From Bernardetiaceae bacterium (lineage in GTDB: Bacteria; Bacteroidota; Bacteroidia; Cytophagales; Thermoflexibacteraceae), in NCBI GenBank assembly GCA_025056255.1, contig JANWVT010000018.1, forward strand, positions 1-54,930: a stretch of DNA of 54,930 bases, in the 5' to 3' direction. Positions 1 to 8,095 of the stretch are shown piece by piece. The notes beneath the pieces were generated by a model that searched no databases, was not told the DNA's origin, and worked only from the letters and a program-made list of their open reading frames with translations. Each line of letters opens with the position of its first letter. Within the stretch, counting starts at the first letter, position 1. Made by a program: the position numbers and the translations under genes.

Positions 1-1446
1 GGTGCAGTAGGCGCGGAACTATTTAACATACCAGCACTTGTTTCACTCATTACATATGCAACAGTTATATTACACATATTATACATTGTAGGTATCCTAG
101 CTTATTTAGAGAAGGTGTCTACTAATAAGTTAAATTGGATAGTGATTGTTATTATAGCTTTTCTACTACTTTTTTTACAAGGAATATTCTTAGAAACATA
201 TAGAAATTACTCATTTTTAGCTTATTCGGAAGATTTGCATAGTAACTTATTAAGCGCAATAGTTAAAAGAAATGCCCCCTATTATCTTTTTGCCATATTG
301 TTAATTAATATGCTTCGCAACCCAAGATTTCTTCAGAATGCTCTGATTGGTTACATGATGATTTCTATAGCAACTATAACGGCACTGCCTGCTGTATGGT
401 CTGCAACTGCATTCATTGTATTTGGATTGATTACAAGTGGTTATCAGAAAGAATATCCAGTCAAGCATGTGTTGTTTTTTGTAATTATTCTTCCGGTCGC
501 CATAGGGTTATTTAACTATGTCTGCGGAATAAAAGGTTTATCTAACGTTACACCTGAAAGTATGATTAGTCAAATCCTGAATATTTCTTTGGTGACACTA
601 CGAAGTAAGTTGAATCTTTTTATAGGGGTGATATTTTTGACTACACTATTGTACTTACCATGGTTTATTGTGGTATTTACCATGTCTGAATCTATTAAGA
701 AATTGATTTCTTATTTTTTGATTATTACAATTATCATAACCTTATTCGGTGCATTTCTGTGGGCATTATTTTCACCTAATCCCGAAGTTTTTCAATTCTT
801 TGTACATACTACATTTTCCTTGCTAAATACATATTTGATTACCAGTATTCTGGCTACAATCACTAGTGAAGCAATTTGGCAAAGTAAAAAAGTTTATATA
901 GCAATACCATTAATGGCTATATTACTTTACACTAACTTAATGCGTGGCTATGCAACACAAACCTATGTATATTCATTTGATAATAAGTATGGTTATCAGT
1001 ATCTGAAAGATATTTACGATATTATTCAATCAGATAATATCAATCCTCCATTAGCAACTTCTATATATGCTTTAAATGATGTATCTTTTAATCAATATAC
1101 ATCTCCTTTATTAATGCAAATGGGGGACTATCTTTTACTGATGAGTGATAGAATGCTTACTTATACTATAAGCAATTTCACGATACATGATTATTTGGCT
1201 CATCATCTACCAGAGCGCCTCAAAGACCTTGCCCTCATGGCCTTCACCCAATTCGTCAACCGCCAGAAAGCCGAAGGCACGTTCCAAAGCATTGCGCAGA
1301 GTCAAGCTGATTTTATTCGCAAGCATCGTATAGGCTACCTGATTGCCTCTAAAAGTGCCGTTGTGCCGCCAACCATTCAGCCGATGATTACCGACAGCAT
1401 TGTAGACAGCAAGTCCGGGGAGCGTTTTTACCTGCTCAAACCCTAA
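1..1446 (+). CDS. Polytopic membrane protein, 5' end outside window
   Basis: The frame is open from base 1, so the gene starts upstream; the GTG at 115 is internal and not a credible start. 481 residues are visible. The first ~290 are mostly hydrophobic and form many membrane segments; the last ~170 are soluble and end in GERFYLLKP. The shape resembles large bacterial polytopic proteins with a C-terminal extracytoplasmic domain, such as glycosyltransferase-like proteins of surface polysaccharide loci, but I recognise no catalytic motif. Bases 1 to about 1205 are very AT-rich (line 121-180 is 22% G+C), whereas the last ~80 codons match the rest of the window (line 1261-1320 is 52% G+C). This suggests the 5' part was acquired by recombination. 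Function unknown. Confidence 0.75.
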   Translation, partial: GAVGAELFNIPALVSLITYATVILHILYIVGILAYLEKVSTNKLNWIVIVIIAFLLLFLQGIFLETYRNYSFLAYSEDLHSNLLSAIVKRNAPYYLFAILLINMLRNPRFLQNALIGYMMISIATITALPAVWSATAFIVFGLITSGYQKEYPVKHVLFFVIILPVAIGLFNYVCGIKGLSNVTPESMISQILNISLVTLRSKLNLFIGVIFLTTLLYLPWFIVVFTMSESIKKLISYFLIITIIITLFGAFLWALFSPNPEVFQFFVHTTFSLLNTYLITSILATITSEAIWQSKKVYIAIPLMAILLYTNLMRGYATQTYVYSFDNKYGYQYLKDIYDIIQSDNINPPLATSIYALNDVSFNQYTSPLLMQMGDYLLLMSDRMLTYTISNFTIHDYLAHHLPERLKDLALMAFTQFVNRQKAEGTFQSIAQSQADFIRKHRIGYLIASKSAVVPPTIQPMITDSIVDSKSGERFYLLKP

Positions 1447-1497
1447 ATTTAACCAATCCTTTACGGTGCATTCAACCAAAAGTAAAATACAAGCGCG

Positions 1498-1505
1498 TAA
1501 CTTTG
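1498..1505 (+). promoter_or_regulatory. -7 promoter box of the two-component operon
   Basis: TAACTTTG matches the Bacteroidota -7 consensus TAnnTTTG. Transcription would begin near 1512, about 15 bases before the ATG at 1527. No convincing TTTG -33 element is seen at the expected distance. Confidence 0.5.
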
Positions 1506-1526
1506 TATGAATAAACGCAGACCTGC

Positions 1527-2222
1527 ATGACAATGAAAGCCCATAAAATAATGGTGGTGGACGATGAGCCGGACATTTTAGAACTGCTCACCTATAACCT
1601 CGAAAAAGAGGGCTATGAGGTCAAAACTGCCACCAATGGCAAAAAGGCAGTTGCACTGGCGCAGTCGTTTCAGCCCGAGTTGATTTTGATGGACATCATG
1701 ATGCCCGTAATGGATGGTGTGGAAGCCTGCCGCCAGATTCGCGAGATGCCCGATATGCGCAATACTTTTATCATTTTTCTTACGGCACGCTCCGAAGAAT
1801 ATTCTGAGGTAGCCGCCTTCGATAATGGCGCTGACGACTACCTGACCAAACCAATAAAGCCGCGCGCGCTTATGAGTCGGATTAATGCTATTTTTCGACG
1901 CGAATCACAGAAAAATGCCTCCGAAGAGCATACGCTTATTGAAGTAGGCGACCTCAGTATCGACCGTGCCAGCTATACGCTCTACAAAGGCGATAAGCCC
2001 ATTGCCTTACCTAAAAAAGAATTTGAACTGCTATTTTTTTTGGCAAGCAATCCCGACAAGGTCTTCAATCGAGACGAGTTGTTACAAAATATCTGGGGTA
2101 ACGATGTATACGTGTTAGCACGAACCGTAGATGTTCACATTCGGCGCATTCGTGAAAAAATAGGCGAACATTACATTAAAACTATTAAAGGAGTAGGTTA
2201 TAAGTTTGAAATGCCCGACTAA
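1527..2222 (+). CDS. OmpR/PhoB-family response regulator
   Basis: A 231-residue DNA-binding response regulator. The receiver domain (about 6-122) has the acidic pair D12/D13 in VVDDE, phospho-acceptor D56 in LMDIMMP, T86 and K108 in LTKPI. The C-terminal winged helix (about 133-229) has the usual RTVDVHIRRIREKIG recognition helix and the ending GVGYKF. Its stop TAA shares a base with the ATG of the kinase gene (TAATG, 2220-2224), so the pair is translationally coupled and surely cognate. It resembles PhoB/PhoP regulators, but no pho genes are adjacent and the stimulus cannot be told. Confidence 0.95.
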   Translation: MTMKAHKIMVVDDEPDILELLTYNLEKEGYEVKTATNGKKAVALAQSFQPELILMDIMMPVMDGVEACRQIREMPDMRNTFIIFLTARSEEYSEVAAFDNGADDYLTKPIKPRALMSRINAIFRRESQKNASEEHTLIEVGDLSIDRASYTLYKGDKPIALPKKEFELLFFLASNPDKVFNRDELLQNIWGNDVYVLARTVDVHIRRIREKIGEHYIKTIKGVGYKFEMPD

Positions 2223-3286
2223 TGCTCATTAATTCGCGTGCAGTGGCTTTGTTACTGGCTGTTTCAGTAGCAGCCATTACTACGGCATTTCTCTCATTGG
2301 TAGAAGGCATCAACACATTTGCTTTGTTAGTAGCCGGTTGTCTTTCCTTTGCTTCTTGTTTTATTCTCACTTTCATCACATTAGAGTTTCTCATTTTTCG
2401 GGAGATAAAAAATTTGTATCAGGCAATTGATGAAATTAATCGGGAAGATTTCAAGGCTGCTGCTGAGCTACTGGGCAAGTATGAAACATCGTCAAACCCT
2501 TTGAAACGTGCCAATCAGCAAATCATGGCGTATGCTTTACAAAAGCAATCGGAAATTGAGGAACTGAAAAAGATGGAAGCTTTTCGTCGGGAGTTTATCG
2601 CCGATGTATCCCACGAATTAAAAACCCCTTTATTTGCTGCACAGGGCTTTGTACTCACTTTGCTTGATGGAGCCATTGACGACGAAACGGTTCGCCATAA
2701 GTTTCTCAAAAAAGCAGCTCGTAGTTTAGATGGACTGAGCATGCTTGTGCAAGATTTGCTCACGCTCACGCAGTTGGAATCTGGGCAAATAACCATGCAA
2801 TTTGAAGATTTTGACATTTGTCAACTGACAGAGCACGTTTTTGAACAATTAGAAGAAAAAGCTGCCAAGCGAGGGATTGCATTGTTAATAGAAAATGCTG
2901 CCGGAGAAAAGTTGCGCGTATATGCCGACTATAATCGGATTGGACAGGTGATGACTAATTTGGTTTCCAATGCTATTAAGTATGGTAACGAGGGGGGGCA
3001 CGTACGCGTGATATTTATGTCGGATGCGCAATATGTGCAAATAGCTGTTGCAGATGACGGTCCCGGTATTCCGCGAGAACACCAGCGCCGGATTTTTGAG
3101 CGGTTCTATCGTATCGAGAAAAGTCGCTCGCGTAAGCAAGGTGGCTCGGGGCTTGGGCTGGCTATTGTAAAGCACATCTTAGAAAAACACCATACAGACA
3201 TTGCTTTGCACAGTGAAGTAGGAGTAGGCACAACTTTTACCTTTCGTTTGCCTAAATCAGGAGCACAGCTACTTGCTGCTAGCTAA
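2222..3286 (+). CDS. Sensor histidine kinase, PhoR-like
   Basis: A 354-residue inner-membrane histidine kinase, partner of the upstream response regulator. Two membrane segments (about 7-27 and 33-57) are separated by only a few residues, so there is essentially no periplasmic sensor domain. A linker (58-118) leads to the HisKA domain with H131 in DVSHELKTPL. The HATPase domain has an N box near NLVSNAIKYG, a G1 box DDGPGIP and a G2 box GGSGLGLAI. All residues for autophosphorylation are present. With so small an extracytoplasmic part it probably senses a membrane or cytoplasmic signal or a partner protein. Confidence 0.95.
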   Translation: MLINSRAVALLLAVSVAAITTAFLSLVEGINTFALLVAGCLSFASCFILTFITLEFLIFREIKNLYQAIDEINREDFKAAAELLGKYETSSNPLKRANQQIMAYALQKQSEIEELKKMEAFRREFIADVSHELKTPLFAAQGFVLTLLDGAIDDETVRHKFLKKAARSLDGLSMLVQDLLTLTQLESGQITMQFEDFDICQLTEHVFEQLEEKAAKRGIALLIENAAGEKLRVYADYNRIGQVMTNLVSNAIKYGNEGGHVRVIFMSDAQYVQIAVADDGPGIPREHQRRIFERFYRIEKSRSRKQGGSGLGLAIVKHILEKHHTDIALHSEVGVGTTFTFRLPKSGAQLLAAS

Positions 3287-3666
3287 TCAACGCAAATGAC
3301 ACAATAAAAGTCTTACATATTTTATCCCAGATAAGTAGCAAGCTTGTAGTTGAAATAAGTTTTTCAAAGGCTCCCTTAGCCACAGGCAGCTCGTTTGTTG
3401 CATGCCGCTTTATCTATATGTACGCGTCTGTATTGGGAAAAACAATTTAAAAAATTGCTTTTTGCTAATACTTGGTTTGAGTTTTCCTACCAACTATACT
3501 GATTATCTGGCTTGTAATGAATGGTTTGCGCAAAAAGCGAAGATTAGCCAAACAGTATGTCTTGAAGTGTACTTTTCAGAGAATTTGCTCGCTAGAGTGT
3601 TCGAAAAGTAAGGTTGTTGTAGAATTTGCTAAATAATAGGATTTGGCTTTGGTTATCAACAAATAA
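3287..3666. other. Intergenic region, no gene recognised
   Basis: AT-rich spacer between the kinase gene and the convergent peroxiredoxin gene. An AT-rich hairpin CAATTT-AAA-AAATTG at 3443-3457 is followed by CTTTTTGC and could be a weak plus-strand terminator, though it lies ~155 bases after the kinase stop. A 69-codon frame at 3402-3611 has no recognisable content and is not called. Confidence 0.4.
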
Positions 3667-3687
3667 CCCCCCGAAAATTTCGAGGGG
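3667..3687 (-). terminator. Probable terminator of the peroxiredoxin gene
   Basis: Inverted repeat CCCC-C-CGAA-AAT-TTCG-A-GGGG with one internal mismatch. On the minus strand it lies ~95 bases after the peroxiredoxin stop and is followed by TTATTTG. The stem is also readable from the plus strand. Confidence 0.5.
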
Positions 3688-3781
3688 TATTTGTAGGCAG
3701 TTATAAAAAAGCTGTCTATGGTTTTTGCTATTGAAGAGTTGCGCTTGGGGCGTGTTTCAATGCTGGCTGATGTAAAGATTT

Positions 3782-4429
3782 TTACAGTGATTTTTTGGCT
3801 AAATACCAATCTACCATTTCCAAATCGCTAGCTTTACGGGCAGCAAGCTCTTCCAATGTTTTAGGAGCTGGAACGATGACTTTATCGCCGGGTTGCCAGT
3901 CTAGTGGACAAGCTACTTTGTTTTCTGTTGCGGTTTGCAACGCCACCAGTGCACGCTTGATTTCTTCCATGTTGCGACCGATATTGAGCGGATAATACAT
4001 AATCAGGCGAATAATGCCTTCTGGGTCAATAAAAAACACAGCACGTACGGCTGCTGTTTCGCTTTCCCCGGGCTGTAACATGCCATATAGTTTAGACACG
4101 CTCATGTCAATATCGGCAACAATCGGGAACTCAAACAGTACGCCTGTTTTCTCATAAACAGCGTTGACCCAAGCAATGTGGGCGTGGATACTGTCGATAC
4201 TTAAACCCAGTAGTCGGGTATTGTGCTCCTCAAAAAATGATTTTTCTTTGGCAAAGCCCGTCATTTCAGTAGTACAAACGGGGGTAAAGTCGGCAGGATG
4301 TGAGAAAAAAATCACCCACTTGCCTTTGTTATAGTCGGAGAATTTAATTTTACCTATGGTAGTAACCGCTTCAAAATCAGGAGCTTTGTCTCCAATTCGC
4401 GGCATAGCGTAAAATTGTTGAGTTTCCAT
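3782..4429 (-). CDS. Peroxiredoxin, 1-Cys/Prx6 type
   Basis: A 215-residue thiol peroxidase that reduces hydrogen peroxide and alkyl hydroperoxides in the cytoplasm. Peroxidatic C52 sits in the signature DFTPVCTTE, with T49 of the PxxxTxxC motif. The C-terminal part carries the Prx6-like stretch PLDWQPGDKVIVPAP, preceded by a second cysteine. I chose the ATG at 4429 (METQQFYAMP) over the upstream ATG at 4462, because a TACTTTTG promoter box at 4467-4460 places the transcript start below 4462. Monocistronic, with a hairpin downstream. Length fits the Prx6 family. Confidence 0.93.
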   Translation of the reverse strand: METQQFYAMPRIGDKAPDFEAVTTIGKIKFSDYNKGKWVIFFSHPADFTPVCTTEMTGFAKEKSFFEEHNTRLLGLSIDSIHAHIAWVNAVYEKTGVLFEFPIVADIDMSVSKLYGMLQPGESETAAVRAVFFIDPEGIIRLIMYYPLNIGRNMEEIKRALVALQTATENKVACPLDWQPGDKVIVPAPKTLEELAARKASDLEMVDWYLAKKSL

Positions 4430-4459
4430 GTCTTGTTGTTGTAATTTGAAAAGTCTGTG

Positions 4460-4467
4460 CAAAAGTA
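4460..4467 (-). promoter_or_regulatory. -7 promoter box of the peroxiredoxin gene
   Basis: Minus-strand TACTTTTG matches TAnnTTTG. Predicted transcript start is near 4453, about 24 bases before the ATG at 4429, which supports the shorter protein start. Confidence 0.5.
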
Positions 4468-4583
4468 ACGAAGGATTGGAGCTATGTATGCTACTTTAGT
4501 TACAAACCAAAGTGTATAAAATACGTTAAGTTTCTGTAAAAGCGCTAATTTCGTGTATTACTCTACTGTTGTAACTACATTGT

Positions 4584-6587
4584 ATGCAACTCATTAAGGT
4601 GGCGGGTGCAGTGCTGAATCAGACCCCGTTGGCATGGATGCAAAACAAGCACAACATTTTGTCAGCTATTCATCAGGCAAGGGCAGAGCAAGTGAGTATT
4701 CTTTGCTTACCAGAGCTGTGTATTACTGGCTACGGATGCGAGGATATGTTTTACTCGCCCGGGGTACATCAGACCGCACTACAAATTTTAGAGGAAATAA
4801 GACCGTACACAACCAATATGGCAGTTTGTGTAGGGCTGCCGCTGATGTATCAAAATCGCATTTTCAATACAGCATGCCTTTTAGTCAATGGTAAAATTGC
4901 AGGGTTTGTAGCCAAGCGATTTTTGGCAGGGAACGGCATCCACTACGAGCCGCGCTGGTTTACACCTTGGCCCGAAGATGAGCAGGTGCAAATCAGCATC
5001 AACGGCAAAAAATACCCATTAGGAGATATTTATTTTAATGTTGGCGGCGTAAAAATTGGCTTTGAGATTTGCGAAGATGCGTGGGTTGCCAATCGCCCGG
5101 GGCGGAAGTTGTACCGCTATGGTGTGGACGTACTGCTTAACCCCAGTGCAAGCCACTTTGCTTTTCAGAAATTGGAAGTACGCAAGCGCTTTGTACTGGA
5201 AGGTAGCCGCGCATTTGGCACAGCCTATATTTATGCCAACTTGTTAGGTAACGAAGCAGGCAGGGCTATTTACGACGGTGGTACGCTTATTGCCTCCTCG
5301 GGGCAGTTGCTAGCAGTAGGAGAGCGGCTTACTTTTCACGATTGGCTGCTAACAACAGCTGTAATAGACATTCAGGAAGCCCGCATGGCACAGGCACAGG
5401 CAAGTACTGTGTTCAACATTCCAGAGTTGCAGGAAAACTGTATTGAAGTAGATTTCCACTTTCCTGATATACAGCCTGCTGTCAACCAAGTGAAAGAGGC
5501 AGCATGGGAAAAAAGTAAGTATTTGCAGGAAGAAGAATTTGCTCGTGCATTAGCCTTGGGTTTATACGACTACATGCGCAAAAGCTACTCCCGAGGTTTT
5601 GTGGTATCGCTCAGTGGCGGTGCAGACTCTTCTGCCATCTGTTGTTGTGTGCGCCTCATGGTTGAGTTGGGCATCCAAAGCATCGGCATAGACGCCTTTA
5701 AGGCAAAGTTGGGCTATTGGCAGGCAATTCAAGCTTGTAATACCTCAGCAGAAATGATGCGCTTAATACTCACAGCTGCCTACCAAGCAACGCGCAACAG
5801 TGGTGCAGTAACACGTACGGCTGCTCGCACATTAGCACATAATTTAGGCATTACTTTCTACGAATTAGACGTAGATGCATTGGTAGAAGGGTACAAGCAA
5901 ATGATTGCCGACAGTATTGGCAGACCGTTGAGCTGGGCTACGGACGACATCGCCTTGCAAAACGTGCAGGCAAGGGTGCGCAGCCCAAGCATTTGGATGC
6001 TCACTAACATCAGCGGCGGGTTGTTGCTATCTACTTCCAACCGCTCCGAAGCCGCCGTAGGCTATGCTACTATGGACGGCGATACTTCTGGCGGACTCAG
6101 CCCTATTGCCGGTATTGACAAGGCATTTCTGCGCCAGTGGCTACGCTGGTTAGAGCAAAAAGGCATTTTACTTGCCGATGGTAACTACTTGACCATCTCG
6201 GCATTGCGCTATGTGAATCAACAAGCACCCACAGCCGAGTTGCGACCGCCCGACCGCAAGCAAACCGACGAAGACGACCTGATGCCTTATGAGTTGTTGG
6301 ATGCCATAGAAGAAGCCGCCATCCGCGACAAGAAAATGCCAATTGATTGCTTCGAACTCATGCGCATTCGCTTCCCGCAGTATACTGTTACACAACTGCA
6401 TGAGTGGGTTAAACGCTTCTTCCGCTTGTGGTGTCGAAACCAGTGGAAGCGAGAACGCTACGCACCTTCGTTCCATTTAGACGACAAAAACTTAGACCCC
6501 AAAACGTGGTGCCGCTTTCCCATTCTGTCAGGTGGTTATGAATGGGAGCTGCAGCAGTTAGATGAGTACGTTAAGACAAAATATTGA
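4584..6587 (+). CDS. nadE: Glutamine-dependent NAD+ synthetase
   Basis: A 667-residue enzyme making NAD+ from nicotinate adenine dinucleotide, ATP and glutamine, the last step of NAD synthesis. The N-terminal nitrilase-type amidase domain (about 4-290) has the triad E44 (LPELCITGYG), K111 (VAKRFL) and C163 (EICEDAW), which releases ammonia from glutamine. The C-terminal synthetase domain (about 320-640) has the PP-loop SLSGGADSS at 342-350. Length and order match the long bacterial and eukaryotic-type enzyme rather than the short ammonia-dependent one. The 3' end overlaps the convergent LytTR gene by 17 bases. Confidence 0.96.
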   Translation: MQLIKVAGAVLNQTPLAWMQNKHNILSAIHQARAEQVSILCLPELCITGYGCEDMFYSPGVHQTALQILEEIRPYTTNMAVCVGLPLMYQNRIFNTACLLVNGKIAGFVAKRFLAGNGIHYEPRWFTPWPEDEQVQISINGKKYPLGDIYFNVGGVKIGFEICEDAWVANRPGRKLYRYGVDVLLNPSASHFAFQKLEVRKRFVLEGSRAFGTAYIYANLLGNEAGRAIYDGGTLIASSGQLLAVGERLTFHDWLLTTAVIDIQEARMAQAQASTVFNIPELQENCIEVDFHFPDIQPAVNQVKEAAWEKSKYLQEEEFARALALGLYDYMRKSYSRGFVVSLSGGADSSAICCCVRLMVELGIQSIGIDAFKAKLGYWQAIQACNTSAEMMRLILTAAYQATRNSGAVTRTAARTLAHNLGITFYELDVDALVEGYKQMIADSIGRPLSWATDDIALQNVQARVRSPSIWMLTNISGGLLLSTSNRSEAAVGYATMDGDTSGGLSPIAGIDKAFLRQWLRWLEQKGILLADGNYLTISALRYVNQQAPTAELRPPDRKQTDEDDLMPYELLDAIEEAAIRDKKMPIDCFELMRIRFPQYTVTQLHEWVKRFFRLWCRNQWKRERYAPSFHLDDKNLDPKTWCRFPILSGGYEWELQQLDEYVKTKY

Positions 6588-7368
6588 GGCTACTCAAAAA
6601 GTTTGCGCGATATGAGTTTCCAATAGGAATTTCGCGATTGAGAAGTACTACCTTGTCATCTTCAATAGAGCGAATACAATCTGTATTGATAATGAACGAA
6701 CGGTGCACACGCATAAAAGTACTTTCTGGTAACTTTTTCTCCATTCCTTTCATAGTGCTATGCACCACATAGCGCTCTCCCGAAAGGGTATTAATCTCTA
6801 CGTAGTCGGCTAATGCCTCTATGAACTCAATTTCTGCTATTTGCAGGTGCACAATTCGCCCGTCATCTTTGGTTTTAATAAACAAGTCTTCTCCGCCTAT
6901 GGGTTGTGCTCCTTTTGCAGCAGGAGCGGTATCTGCTTGAGGTTGTTTCGCAAGGGAAGATATGCTAAGATTTGTCAGGGATTGTGTTAAAGAGGGGGCA
7001 ACTGGCTTACGCTCGTGTAGCAACTTACTTTCTGCTCTGTCTACTGCTCGCAAGAAGCGTGCATATTCTACGGGTTTAACCAAAAAGTCAGTAACGTCAT
7101 AGTCAAATGCTTCTACGGCATAGTCTTTATTGCCCGTAACAACCACAATTTGTGGCATTTTTTTAAGCGTTCTCAACAAATCCAGCCCCGACATTTCCGG
7201 CATCTCCACATCTAAAAAAATAATATCTACCTCGACATTTTTCAACAGTTGATAAGCCTCAATGGCGCTGCTGCATTCTGCTAATACTTCAAGATTAGCA
7301 GTGCGCTTTACCAGTTGTTTGATTACGGTGCGGGAGAAAGCGTCATCATCTACAATTATGCAATTCAT
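6571..7368 (-). CDS. LytTR-family response regulator
   Basis: A 265-residue regulator with an N-terminal receiver (D7-D9 acidic cluster, phospho-acceptor D53 in FLDVEMPEMSG, K98 in LVKPV) and a C-terminal LytTR DNA-binding domain (about 163-262) with the typical FIEALADYVEI and RVHRSFIIN motifs. A low-complexity, Ser/Ala/Pro-rich linker (about 115-160) joins them. LytTR regulators are usually paired with a LytS-type kinase with a His_kinase domain; none is adjacent, so this is an orphan regulator here. The start ATG at 7368 begins the canonical MNCIIVDDD. Confidence 0.94.
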   Translation of the reverse strand: MNCIIVDDDAFSRTVIKQLVKRTANLEVLAECSSAIEAYQLLKNVEVDIIFLDVEMPEMSGLDLLRTLKKMPQIVVVTGNKDYAVEAFDYDVTDFLVKPVEYARFLRAVDRAESKLLHERKPVAPSLTQSLTNLSISSLAKQPQADTAPAAKGAQPIGGEDLFIKTKDDGRIVHLQIAEIEFIEALADYVEINTLSGERYVVHSTMKGMEKKLPESTFMRVHRSFIINTDCIRSIEDDKVVLLNREIPIGNSYRANFLSSLNILS

Positions 7369-7455
7369 GATAAGAGGGGCTTTGTGGTGTTTACTGCTTT
7401 GCTACAATATTAACACGATATCAATAATTTTATTGTATAGAACAGTTTATTTTAT

Positions 7456-8064
7456 TTATCTGTTGAGCAGGGTGGGCAAATGCAGCTCCATGATACGTTT
7501 GATGTACTTGCCCAGTATATCAAATTCAAGATTGACTAAGTCGCCAACGCGAAGTGTATGAAAGGTAGTGTGCGCATATGTATAGGGAATAATAGCTACA
7601 CTAAACTCTCCTTGCTTGCTGTTTACTACAGTTAGGCTGACTCCATTAACAGCAATGGAACCTTTTTCAACCGTAAAATTTCCAGTTGAAGTATCATAGG
7701 CAAACGTATAACGCCAGCTACCATTCTCTTCGGCAATGTGCGTACAGATGCCAGTTTGGTCAACATGACCTTGTACAAAATGTCCATCAAATCTTCCATT
7801 AGCAGGCATGCAGCGTTCTAAGTTAATGAGCATACCTGTTTGCAGCCTACCTAAGTTAGTTTTAGCCAAAGTTTCGTGTACGGCGGTCACTGTGTGGCTA
7901 TGTTCTGCAAGTGCTACTACGGTTAGGCAGACGCCGTTGTGTGCTACGCTTTGGTCTATTTTTAGCCCATCAGAAATAGGTGAAGCAATTTGAAAGTGGA
8001 TGTTCCCTTGGTCATGGCGAACACCGATTACTTTTCCTACTGCCTCTATGATACCCGTAAACAT
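7456..8064 (-). CDS. ribE: Riboflavin synthase, alpha chain
   Basis: A 202-residue enzyme that dismutates two 6,7-dimethyl-8-ribityllumazines to riboflavin. Two tandem lumazine-binding repeats are visible: the first begins MFTGIIEAVG and contains NGVCLTV, the second contains GHFVQGHVDQTG and NGVSLTVV. The start is ATG 8064 because the protein family begins MFTGI; the longer frame to 8100 would run past the predicted promoter. It is transcribed divergently from the UMF1 gene. Other rib genes are not in the window. Confidence 0.96.
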   Translation of the reverse strand: MFTGIIEAVGKVIGVRHDQGNIHFQIASPISDGLKIDQSVAHNGVCLTVVALAEHSHTVTAVHETLAKTNLGRLQTGMLINLERCMPANGRFDGHFVQGHVDQTGICTHIAEENGSWRYTFAYDTSTGNFTVEKGSIAVNGVSLTVVNSKQGEFSVAIIPYTYAHTTFHTLRVGDLVNLEFDILGKYIKRIMELHLPTLLNR

Positions 8065-8070
8065 TTGGCT

Positions 8071-8078
8071 TATATTTG
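8071..8078 (+). promoter_or_regulatory. -7 promoter box of the UMF1 gene
   Basis: TATATTTG matches TAnnTTTG and lies 16 bases before the ATG at 8095. It sits between the ribE start codon and the opposing ribE promoter box. Confidence 0.5.
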
Positions 8079-8087
8079 TGAGCAAGG

Positions 8088-8095
8088 CAAAAGTA
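8088..8095 (-). promoter_or_regulatory. -7 promoter box of ribE
   Basis: Minus-strand TACTTTTG ends 23 bases before the ribE ATG (8064) and shares its last base with the start codon of the divergent UMF1 gene. The two opposing promoters interlock within 25 bases. Confidence 0.5.

Noticed and set aside
1207-1533. 108-codon minus-strand frame overlapping the first gene
   Set aside because: Antisense shadow of the host-like 3' end of the left-edge gene.
3402-3611. 69-codon plus-strand frame between the kinase and peroxiredoxin genes
   Set aside because: No recognisable content, no promoter or start context, and codon use does not resemble the neighbours.
3287-3781. tRNA or small structural RNA in the larger gaps (3.3, 20.0, 41.2, 49.6, 52.8 kb)
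   Set aside because: No T-loop GTTCRA-type motif with matching acceptor stems and no RNase P or tmRNA core motif was seen on either strand.
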